From positions 1 through 64,000 of the forward strand of contig NZ_WOTO01000021.1 in the NCBI RefSeq assembly GCF_010993775.1: 64,000 bases of DNA, in the 5' to 3' direction. The position numbers were made by a program, and so were the translations under genes. Under the pieces are notes generated by a model. The model did not search any database, was not told the origin of the DNA, and saw nothing but the letters and a program-made list of their open reading frames with translations. The DNA comes from Fodinicola feengrottensis (GTDB lineage: Bacteria; Actinomycetota; Actinomycetes; Mycobacteriales; HKI-0501). Below are positions 29,656 through 39,026 of this stretch, in pieces; the first letter of the stretch is position 1, and the number at the start of each line of letters is the position of its first letter.

Positions 29656-30466
29656 TCAGCGTCCGACAGTCGCCCTTTCGTGGCTCGGCGGGGGTGGTTG
29701 GTGTGGCGTTTGTACTGCCGAGCGAAGTAGCTCTGGTCCTGGTAGCCCAGCGCGGCGGAGACCTGGGCGACGGTGAGGTCGGTTTCGGTGAGCAGGTGCC
29801 GGGCCCGGTCGAGGCGGGCGCGGGTCAGGTAGCGGATCGGCGGTTCTCCCGTGTACGCGATGAAACGCCGAGTGAACTGGGCTCGGGACAGGGCCGCCCG
29901 GGCGGCCAGTTCGGCCACCGTCCACGGCCGGCCTGGATCCAGCCGGATGGCTTCGGCGATTTCCGCCAGCCGGTGGTCCGCCCGTACGACGGATGCAGAT
30001 TGTCCTCCCCACAACAGGCAGAGCAGGTGCTCAAGACCGAGCTGCGCCTGCCTCCGACCCAGCGCGCGTCGCCGCGCCGGTAGCTGCTGTCACACCGGCG
30101 CGCCACCGCCGCCAGCAGGTCGAGGTCACTGACCGACTGCCACCGCCCAGGCGGCACGATGGCCTCCGCTGGTTCGGTGGTGTGGACGGAAAAATGCATG
30201 CCGTAAACGAGTAGCCGACGCTGCGGATCGTGCTCGGCGACCGGCGCGTCACCCGGCGCGAACACCGCACAGACACCTGGTCGCAGCGCACAGCGTCGAC
30301 CGTCCAGCGTCAGCTCGCCGACCCCGTCGAGCACGCACCACAGCAGAAAATCGGGCAGTGGCCGGGAAAGCCAGGACCATGCCGGCTCACAACGCCAGTA
30401 AGTAGGCGGCGACTCCAGCCGTACGGGCAGCGGCAACCGAGCCAGCATCGGCTCTGGATGAGTCAA
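29656..30466 (-). CDS. AraC family transcriptional regulator (frameshifted)
   Basis: The N-terminal cupin-like sensor domain (PDFLLWCVLDGVGELTLDGR, GVCAVFAPGDAPVAEH) is followed by a C-terminal double helix-turn-helix (TVAELAARAALSRAQFTRRF, TDLTVAQVSAALGYQDQSYF). One frame change is needed near 30040. In the GGGGG run near 29690, shifting frame gives the end PPSHERATVGR with a stop at 29656. Without that shift the AraC frame reads straight into the VOC protein, which would be an AraC-VOC fusion. I favour two genes. Opposite lies the PhyH gene. Confidence 0.8.
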
Positions 30467-30496
30467 AAGTCCGACTCCTTGCGTTCATCGTTCCTG

Positions 30497-30546
30497 GCTC
30501 GTACGACCGGGATATCTGAGGATGGGGAGGTTCTGATCGTACGAGC
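30497..30546. promoter_or_regulatory. Inverted repeat between AraC and PhyH genes
   Basis: GCTCGTACGA at 30497-30506 and TCGTACGAGC at 30537-30546 are exact inverse copies with 30 bp between them, in the 92-bp divergent promoter region. Two half-sites about four helical turns apart suit an AraC-type regulator. CGTACG is common throughout this genome, so chance is not excluded. Confidence 0.5.
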
Positions 30547-30558
30547 GAAGGACCTCCG

Positions 30559-31397
30559 ATGAGCGTTTCGTCCGCCAGTCTTTTCCGCCGCGACGGATAC
30601 GTGGTCGCCCGCGGGCTGTTCGACGCCGCCGAGACCGAGCGACTCCGTGAGCACTACATGACTGTGAGACACCAAAGCCCGCGCAAGCACGAAGAGGCCG
30701 GCGTCGGGTCAGACACCCGCGACCCCTTGCGCAGATATCCGCGGCTGGGGCAGATGCACCGCTGGGACCAGACCTCGCTGCGCTGGCTGCTGGACGAACG
30801 GATTCGGGACTGGCTGGTCGACCTGCTCGGCGCCGAGCCTTACGCTGTGCAGTCGATGCTCTACTTCAAGCCGCCCGGATCCCGTGGCCAGGCGCTGCAT
30901 CAGGACAACTTCTACTTGAAGGTCGAGCCCGGCACCTGCATGGCGGCCTGGCTGGCTTTGGACCGTACCGACACCGAAAACGGCTGCATGATGGTCGTAC
31001 CGGGCGGGCAGTCATGAGTGGCCGGTGCTGTGCACCGAAAAGGCCGACACCAAGGTGAGCTTCACGGACGTGACGTGTGCCGTTGCCGGCACGGCAGGCG
31101 CCCGTACCAGTGCCGATGGAGGCCGGGGATGTGTGTTTTTTCAACGGTTCCCTCGCGCATGGCAGCTTTCCGAACACCAGCACGGACCGGTTCCGGCGGG
31201 CGCTGATCGGGCACTACATCCAGGCGGAGGCCGAGAAGGTGGCCGTCTACTACCACCCGGTGCTGCGGATGGACGGCAGCACACTGAAACTCGCTGTGAG
31301 CGAAGGTGGCGGAGAGTGTGGAGTGTGGGTGGACGAGGACGGCGAACCGACGATCGCCATGACCGGTCAGCAGACGGTCGTACGCAAGCACGAATAG
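30559..31397 (+). CDS. Phytanoyl-CoA dioxygenase (PhyH) family protein (frameshifted)
   Basis: This is an Fe(II)/2-oxoglutarate-dependent hydroxylase of about 280 residues. It opens FRRDGYVVARGLFDAAETER. The first two iron ligands are in QALHQDNFYLKVEPGTCMAA (HxD), and the distal His is in CFFNGSLAHGSFPN. The frame changes after MMVVPGGQS near 31010 and again near 31085. A GAAGG ribosome site precedes ATG 30559. It is divergent from the AraC gene, which probably controls it. The substrate is unknown; such enzymes often hydroxylate amino acids or secondary metabolites. Confidence 0.87.
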
Positions 31398-31574
31398 CCG
31401 AATGTCATCACCGGGCAAATTCCGGCAATTCACGGCAAAGACCGAAATCTCGCCGGATGATGTCCCACCGTACGGACGAAATCATTACCTGTCGTCATTC
31501 ATTGCGTAATTACCCTTAATTGTTAACGGTGGGCGGCTTATCACTTGTTTCACCGATCAAGTAGGGTCCCGGGC

Positions 31575-32225
31575 GTGAACGGCACTCGACGGCTAGCAAT
31601 AACTGGTGTCGCGGTGGTCGGCGTCCTGATCAACGTCGCCATTTGGTACGGCATCCCCCATATTCTCGGCACGTCCCACGCCGACGCGGCGGCGACCACG
31701 CCCGCTTCGGCGACCCAGTCGGCTGGTCCGACGCCCACCAGCACCGGAGCGGCCGGCAGCGACAGCCAGACCGACGCTCAGGACAGCCCGTCCCCCGGCG
31801 CGAGTGGTTCGCACCCGGCCGGCGGCAACCCCGGTGGAGGCCAGCAGCAGGGCCATGGGGGGTCAGGGGTCGGCAACCCCGGTGGAGGCAGCGGTACGGG
31901 CGGCGGTGGCGGCGGAGGCGTGAAGCCGCCCCCGACCCAACCCAGCGCCCCACACACGTCTGCTCCGCCACCCCCCCGCCGCAGTCGAAGACCAAGACCG
32001 TCACCGGCAACCACGGCAGCGCGACCTTCAAGTACGGCAACGGCCGCGTCGACGTGGTGGGCACCTCCCCGGCGGACGGCTACACGGCCTCGTCGAGCCA
32101 GGTCTCGGACACCTCGGTGATCGTCACGTTCGTCTCCGGCAACCAGAAGGAGACCATCAGCGCCTCCCTGGACAGTTTCCGGCGAGCTGCAGACCAGCGT
32201 CACCGACACCACCACCGGCAGCTAA
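31575..32225 (+). CDS. Membrane-anchored protein with Gly/Pro-rich linker (frameshifted)
   Basis: This is a protein of about 215 residues. It has one N-terminal helix (LAITGVAVVGVLINVAIWYG) and a long low-complexity linker rich in Thr, Ser, Gly, Gln and Pro (about residues 35-135, with NPGGG repeats). A small extracellular domain follows (TKTVTGNHGSATFKYGNGRV, VSDTSVIVTFVSGN). The frame changes at the C7 run 31971-31977 and at TTT 32176-32178; correcting the latter gives SLDSSGELQTSVTDTTTGS and a stop at 32225. No family is recognised. The tail domain looks beta-rich, and the protein probably faces outward. Confidence 0.72.
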
Positions 32226-32252
32226 CCCTCGACGTAGAGCTGCTCTACTGGA

Positions 32253-33297
32253 TCAGCCAAGCCGGCGTTCGGCGAGCGCGACCGCCTCTCGCAACGGCGT
32301 CGTGCGGTTGACGTTGACGTGCGAGCTGGCCAGCAGCCGCGCGACCGTCTCGCCGATCCCCCCTCCACCCTGGTCACGGCACCGGCATGGTCCAGGCCGT
32401 CCATTTCGCAGGACAGCGTGTAGATCACGCCGCCCGCGCTGACCACGAAATCCGGCAGCCAGACAATGCCGCGATCGGCGAGCAGGTCCGCCACCGCGTC
32501 GTCGGTGAGCTGGTTGTTGGCGGCCCCCCACCACCAACGCGCAGTCCAGCCGGGCCACGGTGTCCGGACTGAGCACGCCCCCGACGGCCGCCGGCACCAC
32601 GATGTCGGCCGGTGTCGAGAGTGCCTTTTCTGGCTCTACCCAGGAAAGATTGAGCTCGGCGGCCATCTGACGCTTCCGGGTGTCCACATCGGACACGATG
32701 ACCTCCGCGCCGCTGCCAGCGAGCGTACGGGCCAGAATGCCCCCCACCGAGCCCAGCCCGCTGACCACGATCCGCCGGCCGGCCACCTCCGCGCTGCCCA
32801 GCAGCCGCGGCCGCGCCGGCCCGCAGCGCGGCCAGCACCCCGATCGCGGTCGGGCCGCTCGACGACCCGGTGCCGCCCTCGCTCTCGGGCAGGCAGTAGA
32901 CGTGCGGCGTACGCCGTCTGATCACCACCATGTCCAGTGGCCCGGTGCCCACGTCAGGTCCAGCCAAATATGCTCCGTCGAAGCTGTCGATCAGGTCGCC
33001 GAGGTCTTCCAGGATCGCTTCCCGCAGCTCATCGGTGAGCGGTGTCCGCTCGGGCAGCGCGATCACACTTTTGGCTCCACCGTAGGGAAGTCCGGCGGCG
33101 GCGCATTTGTACGTCATCGCCTGCGACAACCTCAGCGCGTCGTCGGCGGCCGCGTGCCAGTCGGGATAGCGGCGCAGCCGACAGCCGCCGGTGGCCGGTC
33201 CCAACACCCGCGAGTGCACCGCGACGACCAGCGCGATCCCCGACCGGCTGCCCTGTCGTACGACCAGTTCCTCGTGTTCCCAGAATCGCACGTGCAT
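32253..33297 (-). CDS. Leucine/valine dehydrogenase, Glu/Leu/Phe/Val dehydrogenase family (frameshifted)
   Basis: This NAD-dependent amino acid dehydrogenase deaminates branched-chain amino acids. The N-terminal domain has TYKCAAAGLPYGGAKSVI (catalytic Lys in GGAK) and DGAYLAGPDVGT. The Rossmann domain (RRIVVSGLGSVGGILARTLA, EVIVSDVD) follows in a second frame, and WLPDFVVSAGGVIYTL in a third. The C-terminal VARLLASSHVNVNRTTPL returns to the second frame. Breaks are near 32810, 32520 and 32355. It is divergent from an Lrp-type regulator, as often seen for branched-chain amino acid catabolism genes. Confidence 0.87.
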
Positions 33298-33409
33298 CCT
33301 CTCCGCTGCCTCTGAACGACCAACAACACCTGGCCGTCAGGTTAGGGTGATTCCCAAGAGCTGAGCCTCAATGCCGAACATCATTCGGATCCAGGGAGAC
33401 AGATCGGCC

Positions 33410-33867
33410 ATGGATGAACTTGATTCGGCGATTGTCCGGCATCTACAGGAGGACGCCCGCCAGTCCAACCGGGAGATCGCCGAAAAGGTCGGCTCGCGCC
33501 GTCGACATGCCTGGAGCGCACTCGCCTCTTGCGCCAGCGTGGGGTGATTCGCGGTTATCACGCGGATATCGACCTGGGCGCGCTCAACCGGCGCGTGCAG
33601 GCGATGGTGAGCGCGCAAGTACGGCCGCTGAACCGTTTCGTCATCGACTCCTTCCATCAGTGGGTGGTCCGCCTGCCCGAAGTCCTGGCAGTCTTCGGCA
33701 CCGCCGGCAACGACGACTTCCTCATCCACGTGGCCGTCCAGGACATCGACCATCTGCACGGATTCCTGGTCGACAAGCTCAGCGACCGCCGGGAAATCGT
33801 CAGTTTCCGCAGCTCGATCATCTACCGGCAGATGACGAACACGACCCTTGAGCGACTGGCGGATTAG
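33410..33867 (+). CDS. Lrp/AsnC-family transcriptional regulator (frameshifted)
   Basis: This is a regulator of about 150 residues. ATG 33410 opens with MDELDSAIVRHLQEDARQSN and REIAEKVG, the Lrp helix-turn-helix start. The frame changes near 33505, within the second HTH helix, and continues as LRQRGVIRGYHADIDLGAL, the standard turn into the ACT-like RAM domain (FGTAGNDDFLIHVAVQD). It is divergent from the leucine dehydrogenase gene with a 112-bp gap, so it is probably a branched-chain amino acid-responsive activator of that gene. Confidence 0.87.
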
Positions 33868-33984
33868 GAGTCCTGGGTCAGACATACGGATGACGCCGGC
33901 GCCGGCGGGATCGCCCGCAGGTCTGCCCCCGGCCGCTCCCTGCGTTCGATGCCGGACCGGAGGGCCGCTCATAGCGTTGAGGCC

Positions 33985-34705
33985 ATGCACCTCCTCGCGC
34001 TCGCCGCGGCAACGACGCCCGGCGGCCCCTTCGACAGCGGTCTCTATAAGGACATCGCCGACGCCGCGGGCAAGACGCCCTGGTTCGTCCACCTGACCGC
34101 TTCGGTGGTCACCCAGCTCGGCCTTTTCGTGGTCCTGGGCCTGTTCGCGCTGGCTTGGTGGCACGCTCGCCGCGGTCCCGCCCGAGCAATGGCGCTGACC
34201 TTGCTCGGGGTGGTCGCCATTGGTGTCTCATACCTGGTCAGCACCGGCCTGAAGGACATTGTCCAGGAAGTACGCCCATGTCGTACGGTCGCCGGCGTCA
34301 CCACGATCGACACCTGCCCAGCCGCCACCGACTGGTCTTTTCCCAGCAACCACGCCGTTCTCGCGGCGGCCGCCGCCGTCGCGCTGATCCTGGTGTGGCG
34401 ACAGCTCGGGTGGATCGCGGTGCCGCTGGCCCTGCTGGTCGGCGTGTCCCGCGTTTTCATCGGCGTGCATTATCCCCACGACGTGGCCGCCGGGGATGGC
34501 GCTGGGGGGAGCGGCAATTGGCCTTGCGCTCCCACTCGGGCTTGTCCGCTGGACCACCGTGGCCGTCCACCGGCTCCGCGATTTTCCGGTGCTGGCAACG
34601 GTTTTGGGCAGCCCTGATTTCGTGGTGGCCGGCACCGTACGCCCCAAGCGGGTCGAGTCCACCACCAACTCCGGCACCTACCAGTCCCAGTTTTCCCGTT
34701 GGTAG
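33985..34705 (+). CDS. PAP2-family phosphatase (frameshifted)
   Basis: This is a membrane phosphatase of about 240 residues with five or six helices. All three acid-phosphatase motifs are seen: KDIVQEVRP (KxxxxxxRP), WSFPSNHAVL (PSxH) and SRVFIGVHYPHDVAAG (SRxxxxxHxxxD). The frame changes in the G6 run near 34505, just after the third motif. Members dephosphorylate undecaprenyl pyrophosphate or phosphatidic acid; KDIVQEVRPC and PSNHA resemble the bacitracin-resistance (BcrC-like) subgroup. Confidence 0.87.
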
Positions 34706-34710
34706 CAGAG

Positions 34711-34720
34711 TTAGTACTAC
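34711..34720. repeat. TTAGTACTAC short palindromic repeat at a convergent junction
   Basis: This lies between the stop of the PAP2 gene and the stop of metX, whose TAG is read from 34719-34717 inside the repeat. The inner TAGTACTA is self-complementary and the nine bases TAGTACTAC also occur at 20002 and 21489. The repeated association with gene ends suggests a small terminator or a remnant of a mobile repeat. Confidence 0.4.
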
Positions 34721-35873
34721 GACCTGGAGGGCAGCTGCACTCCGAGTAGGTCGGCGACCAGGACGCCGATTTGGTCGATCTCGATGAGGAACGCGTCATG
34801 GCCGTACGGTGAGGAAATCACCCGCAGTTTATCGGCGGTCGGGACGCCTTCGGCGATTTCTGCCTGCTGCGCCAACGGATAGAGCCGATCACTGTCCACC
34901 CCGGCGACCAACATCCGAGCCGTGACACGGCCCAGGGCGGCCTCCACGCCGCCGCGACCGCGGCCCACGTCGTGACTGTTCATCGTACGGGTGAGGGTGA
35001 CGTAGCTGGCGCGCGTCGAACCGGCGGACCAGCTTCGCGGCGTGATGGTCCAAATAGGACTCGACCGCGAACCGCCCACCATCGCGCGGATTTTCGCCCT
35101 GCTGGTATCTCCGGTCGAAGCGGGCCTGCAATTCCGGCTCGCTGCGGTACGTGATGTGGGCGATCCGGCGGGCCACCCCGAGGCCGCGATGTGGTCCTTC
35201 GCCGTCAGGCAGCTGGTGGTAGTCGCCGCCGTGCCAACCCGGGTCCTCCTCGATCGCGCACAACTGCGGCCAGCTCCAGGCGATCTGCTCCGCGGACGTA
35301 CGCGCCGGGGCGGCCAGCACGAGCGCGGCCGCCACCCGGTCGGGCAGCGTCACGGCCCATTCCAAGGCCCGCATGCCACCCATCGAACCGCCGAGCACGG
35401 CCGCCCAGTTGTCAATGCCGAGCGCGTCGGCGAGCGCGGCCTCGGCGGCGACCTGGTCGCGTACGGTCAGCGCCGGGAACCTGCTCCCCTGCCTTCCCGT
35501 CCGGGCCCATCGAGGCCGGACCCGTGCTGCCCTGGCACCCGCCGAGCACATTGGGCGCGATCACGAAGAAACGTTCCGGGTCGAGCGCCCGGCCGGGGCC
35601 GATCAGCCCGTCCCACCAGCCCACGGTCGGGTGCCCCGGACCCGCCTCACCGGCGACGTGGCTGTCGCCGGTGAGGGCGTGCAGGACGAGCACCGCGTTC
35701 GTGCGATCCGGCGCGAGAGTGCCCCAGGTTTCGTACGCCAGCCGGAAATCCGGCAGCACGTCACCGGATTCCAGCAGCAAGGACCGGCCGGCGGCATACC
35801 ACTGCCGCCGGCCCGGCTCGTCGCCCACCCGCCAAGCTCCGCAGGCGGGTGGGCGAGCGGAACCGTCGGTCAT
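34717..35873 (-). CDS. metX: Homoserine O-acetyltransferase (frameshifted)
   Basis: MetX transfers acetyl from acetyl-CoA to L-homoserine, making the substrate of MetY. The alpha/beta-hydrolase fold is clear. N-terminal [12 protein letters not shown] and [14 protein letters not shown] are present, and the nucleophile lies in [16 protein letters not shown]. The catalytic Asp is in [16 protein letters not shown] and the His in [11 protein letters not shown]. Frame changes are near 35490 and near 35010. The start ATG overlaps the metY stop by ATGA, so MetY and MetX are translated together. With metY it forms the direct sulfhydrylation route to homocysteine. Confidence 0.93.
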
Positions 35874-37183
35874 CCAGCGGCCTTGGCCGCCCGGAAACCG
35901 GCCTCCAGGTCGGCTTTGAGGTCGTCCAGGCCCTCAATGCCCACCGAAAGCCGCACCAGCCCAGGAGTGACCCCGGTGACGGCCTGCTCCTGCTGCTCGG
36001 TCAGCTGACTGTGGGTCGTGCTGGCCGGGTGCACGATCAAGCTGCGTACGTCCCCGATATTGACCAGCAGGCTGAAAAGTTCGGTCGCGTCGACGAAGGC
36101 CCTGCCGGCCGCCACCCCGCCACGCAGGTCAAAGGAAACCACCACCGCTCCGGCACCGCGCGGCAGGTATTTGCGCGCCGCGTCGTACCACGGACTCGAC
36201 GGCAGACCCGCGTAGTAGACCTTCTCGACCTCGTCCCGCTGTTCCAGCCATTCAGCCAAAGCCTGCGCGTTGGACACATGTCGCTCGATCCGCAGCGAGA
36301 GAGTTTCCAGTCCCTGCAGGATAAGGAAGCTGTTCAGTGGCGCGATCGCACCACCGGTGTCCCGCAGGATCTGCACCCGCAGCTTGGCCGCGAACGCACC
36401 CGGGCCGAGCACCTCCCAGTATTTGAGGCCGTGGTAGCTCGGGTCCGGCTCGTTGAAGTCGGGGAATTTGGCCGGGTCCTTGCCAAAATCGAAGGTACCA
36501 CCGTCCACGACCACGCCGGCGACCGTGGTGCCGTGGCCACCGAGATATTTGGTGGCGGAGTGGATCACGATGTCCGCGCCGTGCTCGATCGGGCGCAGCA
36601 AGTACGGCGTGGGCACGGTGTTGTCGACCACCAGCGGCACACCCACCTCGTGCGCGAGATCGGCGACGGCTCGTACGTCCAACACGTTGGCACGCGGGTT
36701 TCCCAGCGACTCGGCGAAGAACAGCTTGGTGTTCGGGCGTACCGCAGCCCGCCACTGGTCCACGTTGTCCGGGTCATCGACGAAACTGACCTCGATGCCG
36801 AGTTTGGGCAGCGTGTAGTGGAAAAGGTTGTAAGTGCCGCCGTAAAGCGAGGCGCTGGAAACGAAATGATCACCACTGCGTACGAGGGTCAGGATCGCCG
36901 CGGTCTCGGCCGCCTGGCCGGAGGCGAAGGCGACCGCCGCCACTCCCCCTTCCAGAGCCGCGATCCGCTGCTCCAGCACGTCCTGGGTGGGGTTGTTGAT
37001 CCGGGTGTAGATGTTGCCGGCCTCGGCCAGGCTGAACAGGTTCGCCGCGTGCTGGGTGTCCCGGAAAACGTACGACGTGGTCTGGTAAATCGGAGTGGCC
37101 CGGGCGCCGGTCGCCGGGTCGGGCGACGCACCGGCGTGAATTTGCTTGGTTTCGAAAGACCAACCGGTCTCTGGAGCGGTCAT
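35870..37183 (-). CDS. metY: O-acetylhomoserine aminocarboxypropyltransferase (sulfhydrylase)
   Basis: This PLP enzyme condenses O-acetylhomoserine with sulfide (or a methanethiol-type donor) to give homocysteine. The frame is intact at 437 residues. I chose ATG 37183, giving [18 protein letters not shown], with GGAGG 8-12 nt upstream. Cys/Met-metabolism PLP family motifs include [35 protein letters not shown] and [14 protein letters not shown]. The PLP-binding Lys lies in [13 protein letters not shown]. The long 5' leader carries a cysteine-rich peptide gene and alternative pairing octamers, so expression is probably tuned to cysteine supply. Confidence 0.95.
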   Translation of the reverse strand: MTAPETGWSFETKQIHAGASPDPATGARATPIYQTTSYVFRDTQHAANLFSLAEAGNIYTRINNPTQDVLEQRIAALEGGVAAVAFASGQAAETAAILTLVRSGDHFVSSASLYGGTYNLFHYTLPKLGIEVSFVDDPDNVDQWRAAVRPNTKLFFAESLGNPRANVLDVRAVADLAHEVGVPLVVDNTVPTPYLLRPIEHGADIVIHSATKYLGGHGTTVAGVVVDGGTFDFGKDPAKFPDFNEPDPSYHGLKYWEVLGPGAFAAKLRVQILRDTGGAIAPLNSFLILQGLETLSLRIERHVSNAQALAEWLEQRDEVEKVYYAGLPSSPWYDAARKYLPRGAGAVVVSFDLRGGVAAGRAFVDATELFSLLVNIGDVRSLIVHPASTTHSQLTEQQEQAVTGVTPGLVRLSVGIEGLDDLKADLEAGFRAAKAAG

Positions 37184-37398
37184 TGCGGGTCCTCCACGTG
37201 ATTTGTCTTCGGCTTTTGGGGTAGGCGACAGCACTGACCGCGACCATGCGGACAGCACTGGATTCCCGGAACTACCCGGGATCTGGAAGGAAAGTTTCGG
37301 CGCTGGGCCAGAGATGTGGGAAATCAGCCGAACAGGCAACACGCAGTGCTGGAAAGCCGCATGAAGTCGACGTATCGACGCGCAACCAGCAGTGACAT
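37184..37398 (-). promoter_or_regulatory. Predicted cysteine-responsive attenuator leader of metYX
   Basis: The transcript contains CAGCACUG over the Ser-Thr codons of the leader peptide (plus strand 37344-37351). Two downstream copies of CAGUGCUG (plus strand 37253-37260 and 37229-37236) can each pair with it. A local stem (UCCCGG/CCGGGA, loop GUAGUU) lies around 37261-37280. A ribosome stalled at the tandem Cys codons would cover the first octamer and change which pairing forms. This is the layout of ribosome-mediated attenuation. The mechanism is inferred; the octamers are seen. Confidence 0.6.
37324..37398 (-). CDS. Cysteine-rich leader peptide of metYX
   Basis: This is a 24-codon reading frame starting MSLLVARRYVDFMRL and ending SSTACC-LFG-stop, 140 bp upstream of metY. 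Actinobacterial sulfur operons are often preceded by short peptides of the form RR-x-VDL-x-R-x-S-S followed by Cys, and this one matches that pattern (RRYVDFMRLSSTACC). Two adjacent Cys codons (TGT TGC) near the end are the likely sensor. No strong ribosome binding site is seen, so it may be translated from a leaderless or near-leaderless mRNA. Confidence 0.78.
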   Translation of the reverse strand: MSLLVARRYVDFMRLSSTACCLFG

Positions 37399-37439
37399 GC
37401 GACCGACGGTAGCCGATTCGGCGCGGTTGCGCCAGATCC

Positions 37440-37878
37440 TCAGTCGGTGATTGTGGGCCAGCTCAAATCTGGCAGGTTGACCACAATGGCGTCCCTGGGT
37501 CGTACGAGCGATGACCACGACGGCCTCGTCGTCCGGGTCCGGGTTTTCCTCGCGATGCGGGACCCACGGCGGCACGAAGACATAATCGCCGGGTTTGGTC
37601 ACCAACCGAACCTCTTTGGCCGGGTCGTCCGGGTCGGCGAAGACGAACTCCGGATGCCCGCTCAGCACATAGATCGCGGTCTCGGAATGCCCGTGATGAT
37701 GGTTGGCCGAACTGGTCGCGGCCGCGACGTGGGTCTGTCCCATCCAGAGATTTTCGGCGCCTACCGACTTTCCGCTGATCGCCTCGACCCGGCGCATGCC
37801 GCCGGTCTGCCCGGTGTCACCGGAGAACCGCGCCGGGCCGATGTGGTGCAACCTGCGATGAAACGCGTCGCCATCCAT
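37440..37878 (-). CDS. Cupin-domain protein (frameshifted near the end)
   Basis: This single-domain cupin has about 145 residues. The metal motif is SSANHHHGHSETAIYVLSG with a second motif PGDYVFVPPWVPHREEN. The frame changes at CCC 37493-37495; with CC the end reads TTQDAIVVNLPDLSWPTITD and a stop at 37440. The protein lies upstream of the metY leader on the same strand. Cupins of this type are often small-molecule isomerases, dioxygenases or metabolite-binding proteins; a role in sulfur metabolism is only suggested by position. Confidence 0.82.
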
Positions 37879-37919
37879 CCACCGAGTCCATCATGAAACG
37901 GGTCCGGAATTCAAAGGCC

Positions 37920-39026
37920 TCAGAACGGAATCCACTCGGTGGCAGTCGTACGGGCGGACAGCTCAGCGGAGTCGACAGTGACGCCGAGGCCAGCGCCGGT
38001 GGGGACGCGGACATGACCGTCCTCCAGGACGAAAGGCTCGGTGATGTCGGTCGCGTAGTAGCGATCGGACGCCGAAGTGTCGCCGGGCAGGACGAAACCC
38101 GGCAGGGCGGCGAGCGCGATGTTGGCGGCTCGGCCGAGCCCGGTTTCCAACATGCCGCCGCACCACACCGCGATCCCGTTGGCGGCGCACACGTCGTGGA
38201 CGCGGCGGGCTTCGAGATAGCCGCCGACCCGGCCGGGCTTGATGTTGACGATCGAGCAGGCGCCAAGGGCGATCGCATCAGCGGCAGCGCGGGCCGACGT
38301 GATCGACTCGTCCAGACAGACCGGGGTCTGTAGGACCCTCGCGAGCTGGGCATGGCCGCGCATGTCGTCCTCGGACAGCGGCTGCTCGATCAGCAGCAGG
38401 TCGTACGGGTCGAGACGGGCCAGGTGCCGGGCGTCGGCGAGGGTGTACGCGGTGTTCGCGTCGACCTGGAGCAGCACGTCCGGACCGAACTGTTCGCGTA
38501 CGGCCGCGACTGGCTCCAGGTCCCAGCCCGGCTCGATCTTCAGCTTGATCCGCGAATAGCCGGCCGCCAAATACGACTCGACCGCCGTCAACAGCGCCGG
38601 GATGGTGTCCATAATCCCAACGGACACGCCCGCCGGCACGGTCTCCTTCACTGCGCCCAGAAAGCCGCCAAAGGACATGCCGGCGATCCGCAGCTGGGCG
38701 TCCAGCACCGCCATCTCAACCGCGGCCTTGGCCATCGGATGACCCTTGATCGGCTCGAAGAGCTCCCCGACGGCGTACCCGTCGACGCTCGGCGCGGCCG
38801 CCAGGATCGGGACCAGGAAGCGCCGGATCACCTCGGCGGCACCGTCCACGTGCTCGTACGAGTAGAGCGGCTCGGACATCGCGACGCACTCGCCCCAGCC
38901 CTCAGCCGCCCCCGCGTCGACCCTGACCAGCAGCACGTCCCGTTCTGTCTCGGTGCCGAAGGACGTACGGAAAGGCGCCACCAGCGGCATCGCTACCCGG
39001 CGCAGCTCGATCCCGGCGATCTTCAC
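37920..39026 (-). CDS. Enolase-superfamily o-succinylbenzoate synthase / N-succinylamino acid racemase
   Basis: This is a muconate-lactonising subgroup enzyme of 368 residues with the frame intact. The catalytic KxK is in SRIKLKIEPGWD. Metal ligands are in LLQVDANTAY (Asp), LLIEQPLSEDD (Glu) and VCLDESI (Asp), and the second catalytic Lys is in VNIKPGRVGGY. GTG 39026 has GAGGAG upstream and overlaps the GNAT stop by GTGA. The family includes OSBS (menaquinone) and N-acylamino acid racemase. The coupled GNAT gene and absence of men genes nearby favour the racemase reading, in which the acetyltransferase acylates D-amino acids for conversion. Confidence 0.88.
   Translation of the reverse strand: MKIAGIELRRVAMPLVAPFRTSFGTETERDVLLVRVDAGAAEGWGECVAMSEPLYSYEHVDGAAEVIRRFLVPILAAAPSVDGYAVGELFEPIKGHPMAKAAVEMAVLDAQLRIAGMSFGGFLGAVKETVPAGVSVGIMDTIPALLTAVESYLAAGYSRIKLKIEPGWDLEPVAAVREQFGPDVLLQVDANTAYTLADARHLARLDPYDLLLIEQPLSEDDMRGHAQLARVLQTPVCLDESITSARAAADAIALGACSIVNIKPGRVGGYLEARRVHDVCAANGIAVWCGGMLETGLGRAANIALAALPGFVLPGDTSASDRYYATDITEPFVLEDGHVRVPTGAGLGVTVDSAELSARTTATEWIPF

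Noticed and set aside
37184..37440. A SAM riboswitch upstream of metY
   Set aside because: I could not find the multi-helix SAM-I, SAM-II or SAM-IV core. The region is accounted for by a cysteine-rich leader peptide and pairing octamers. A covariance-model search would settle it.
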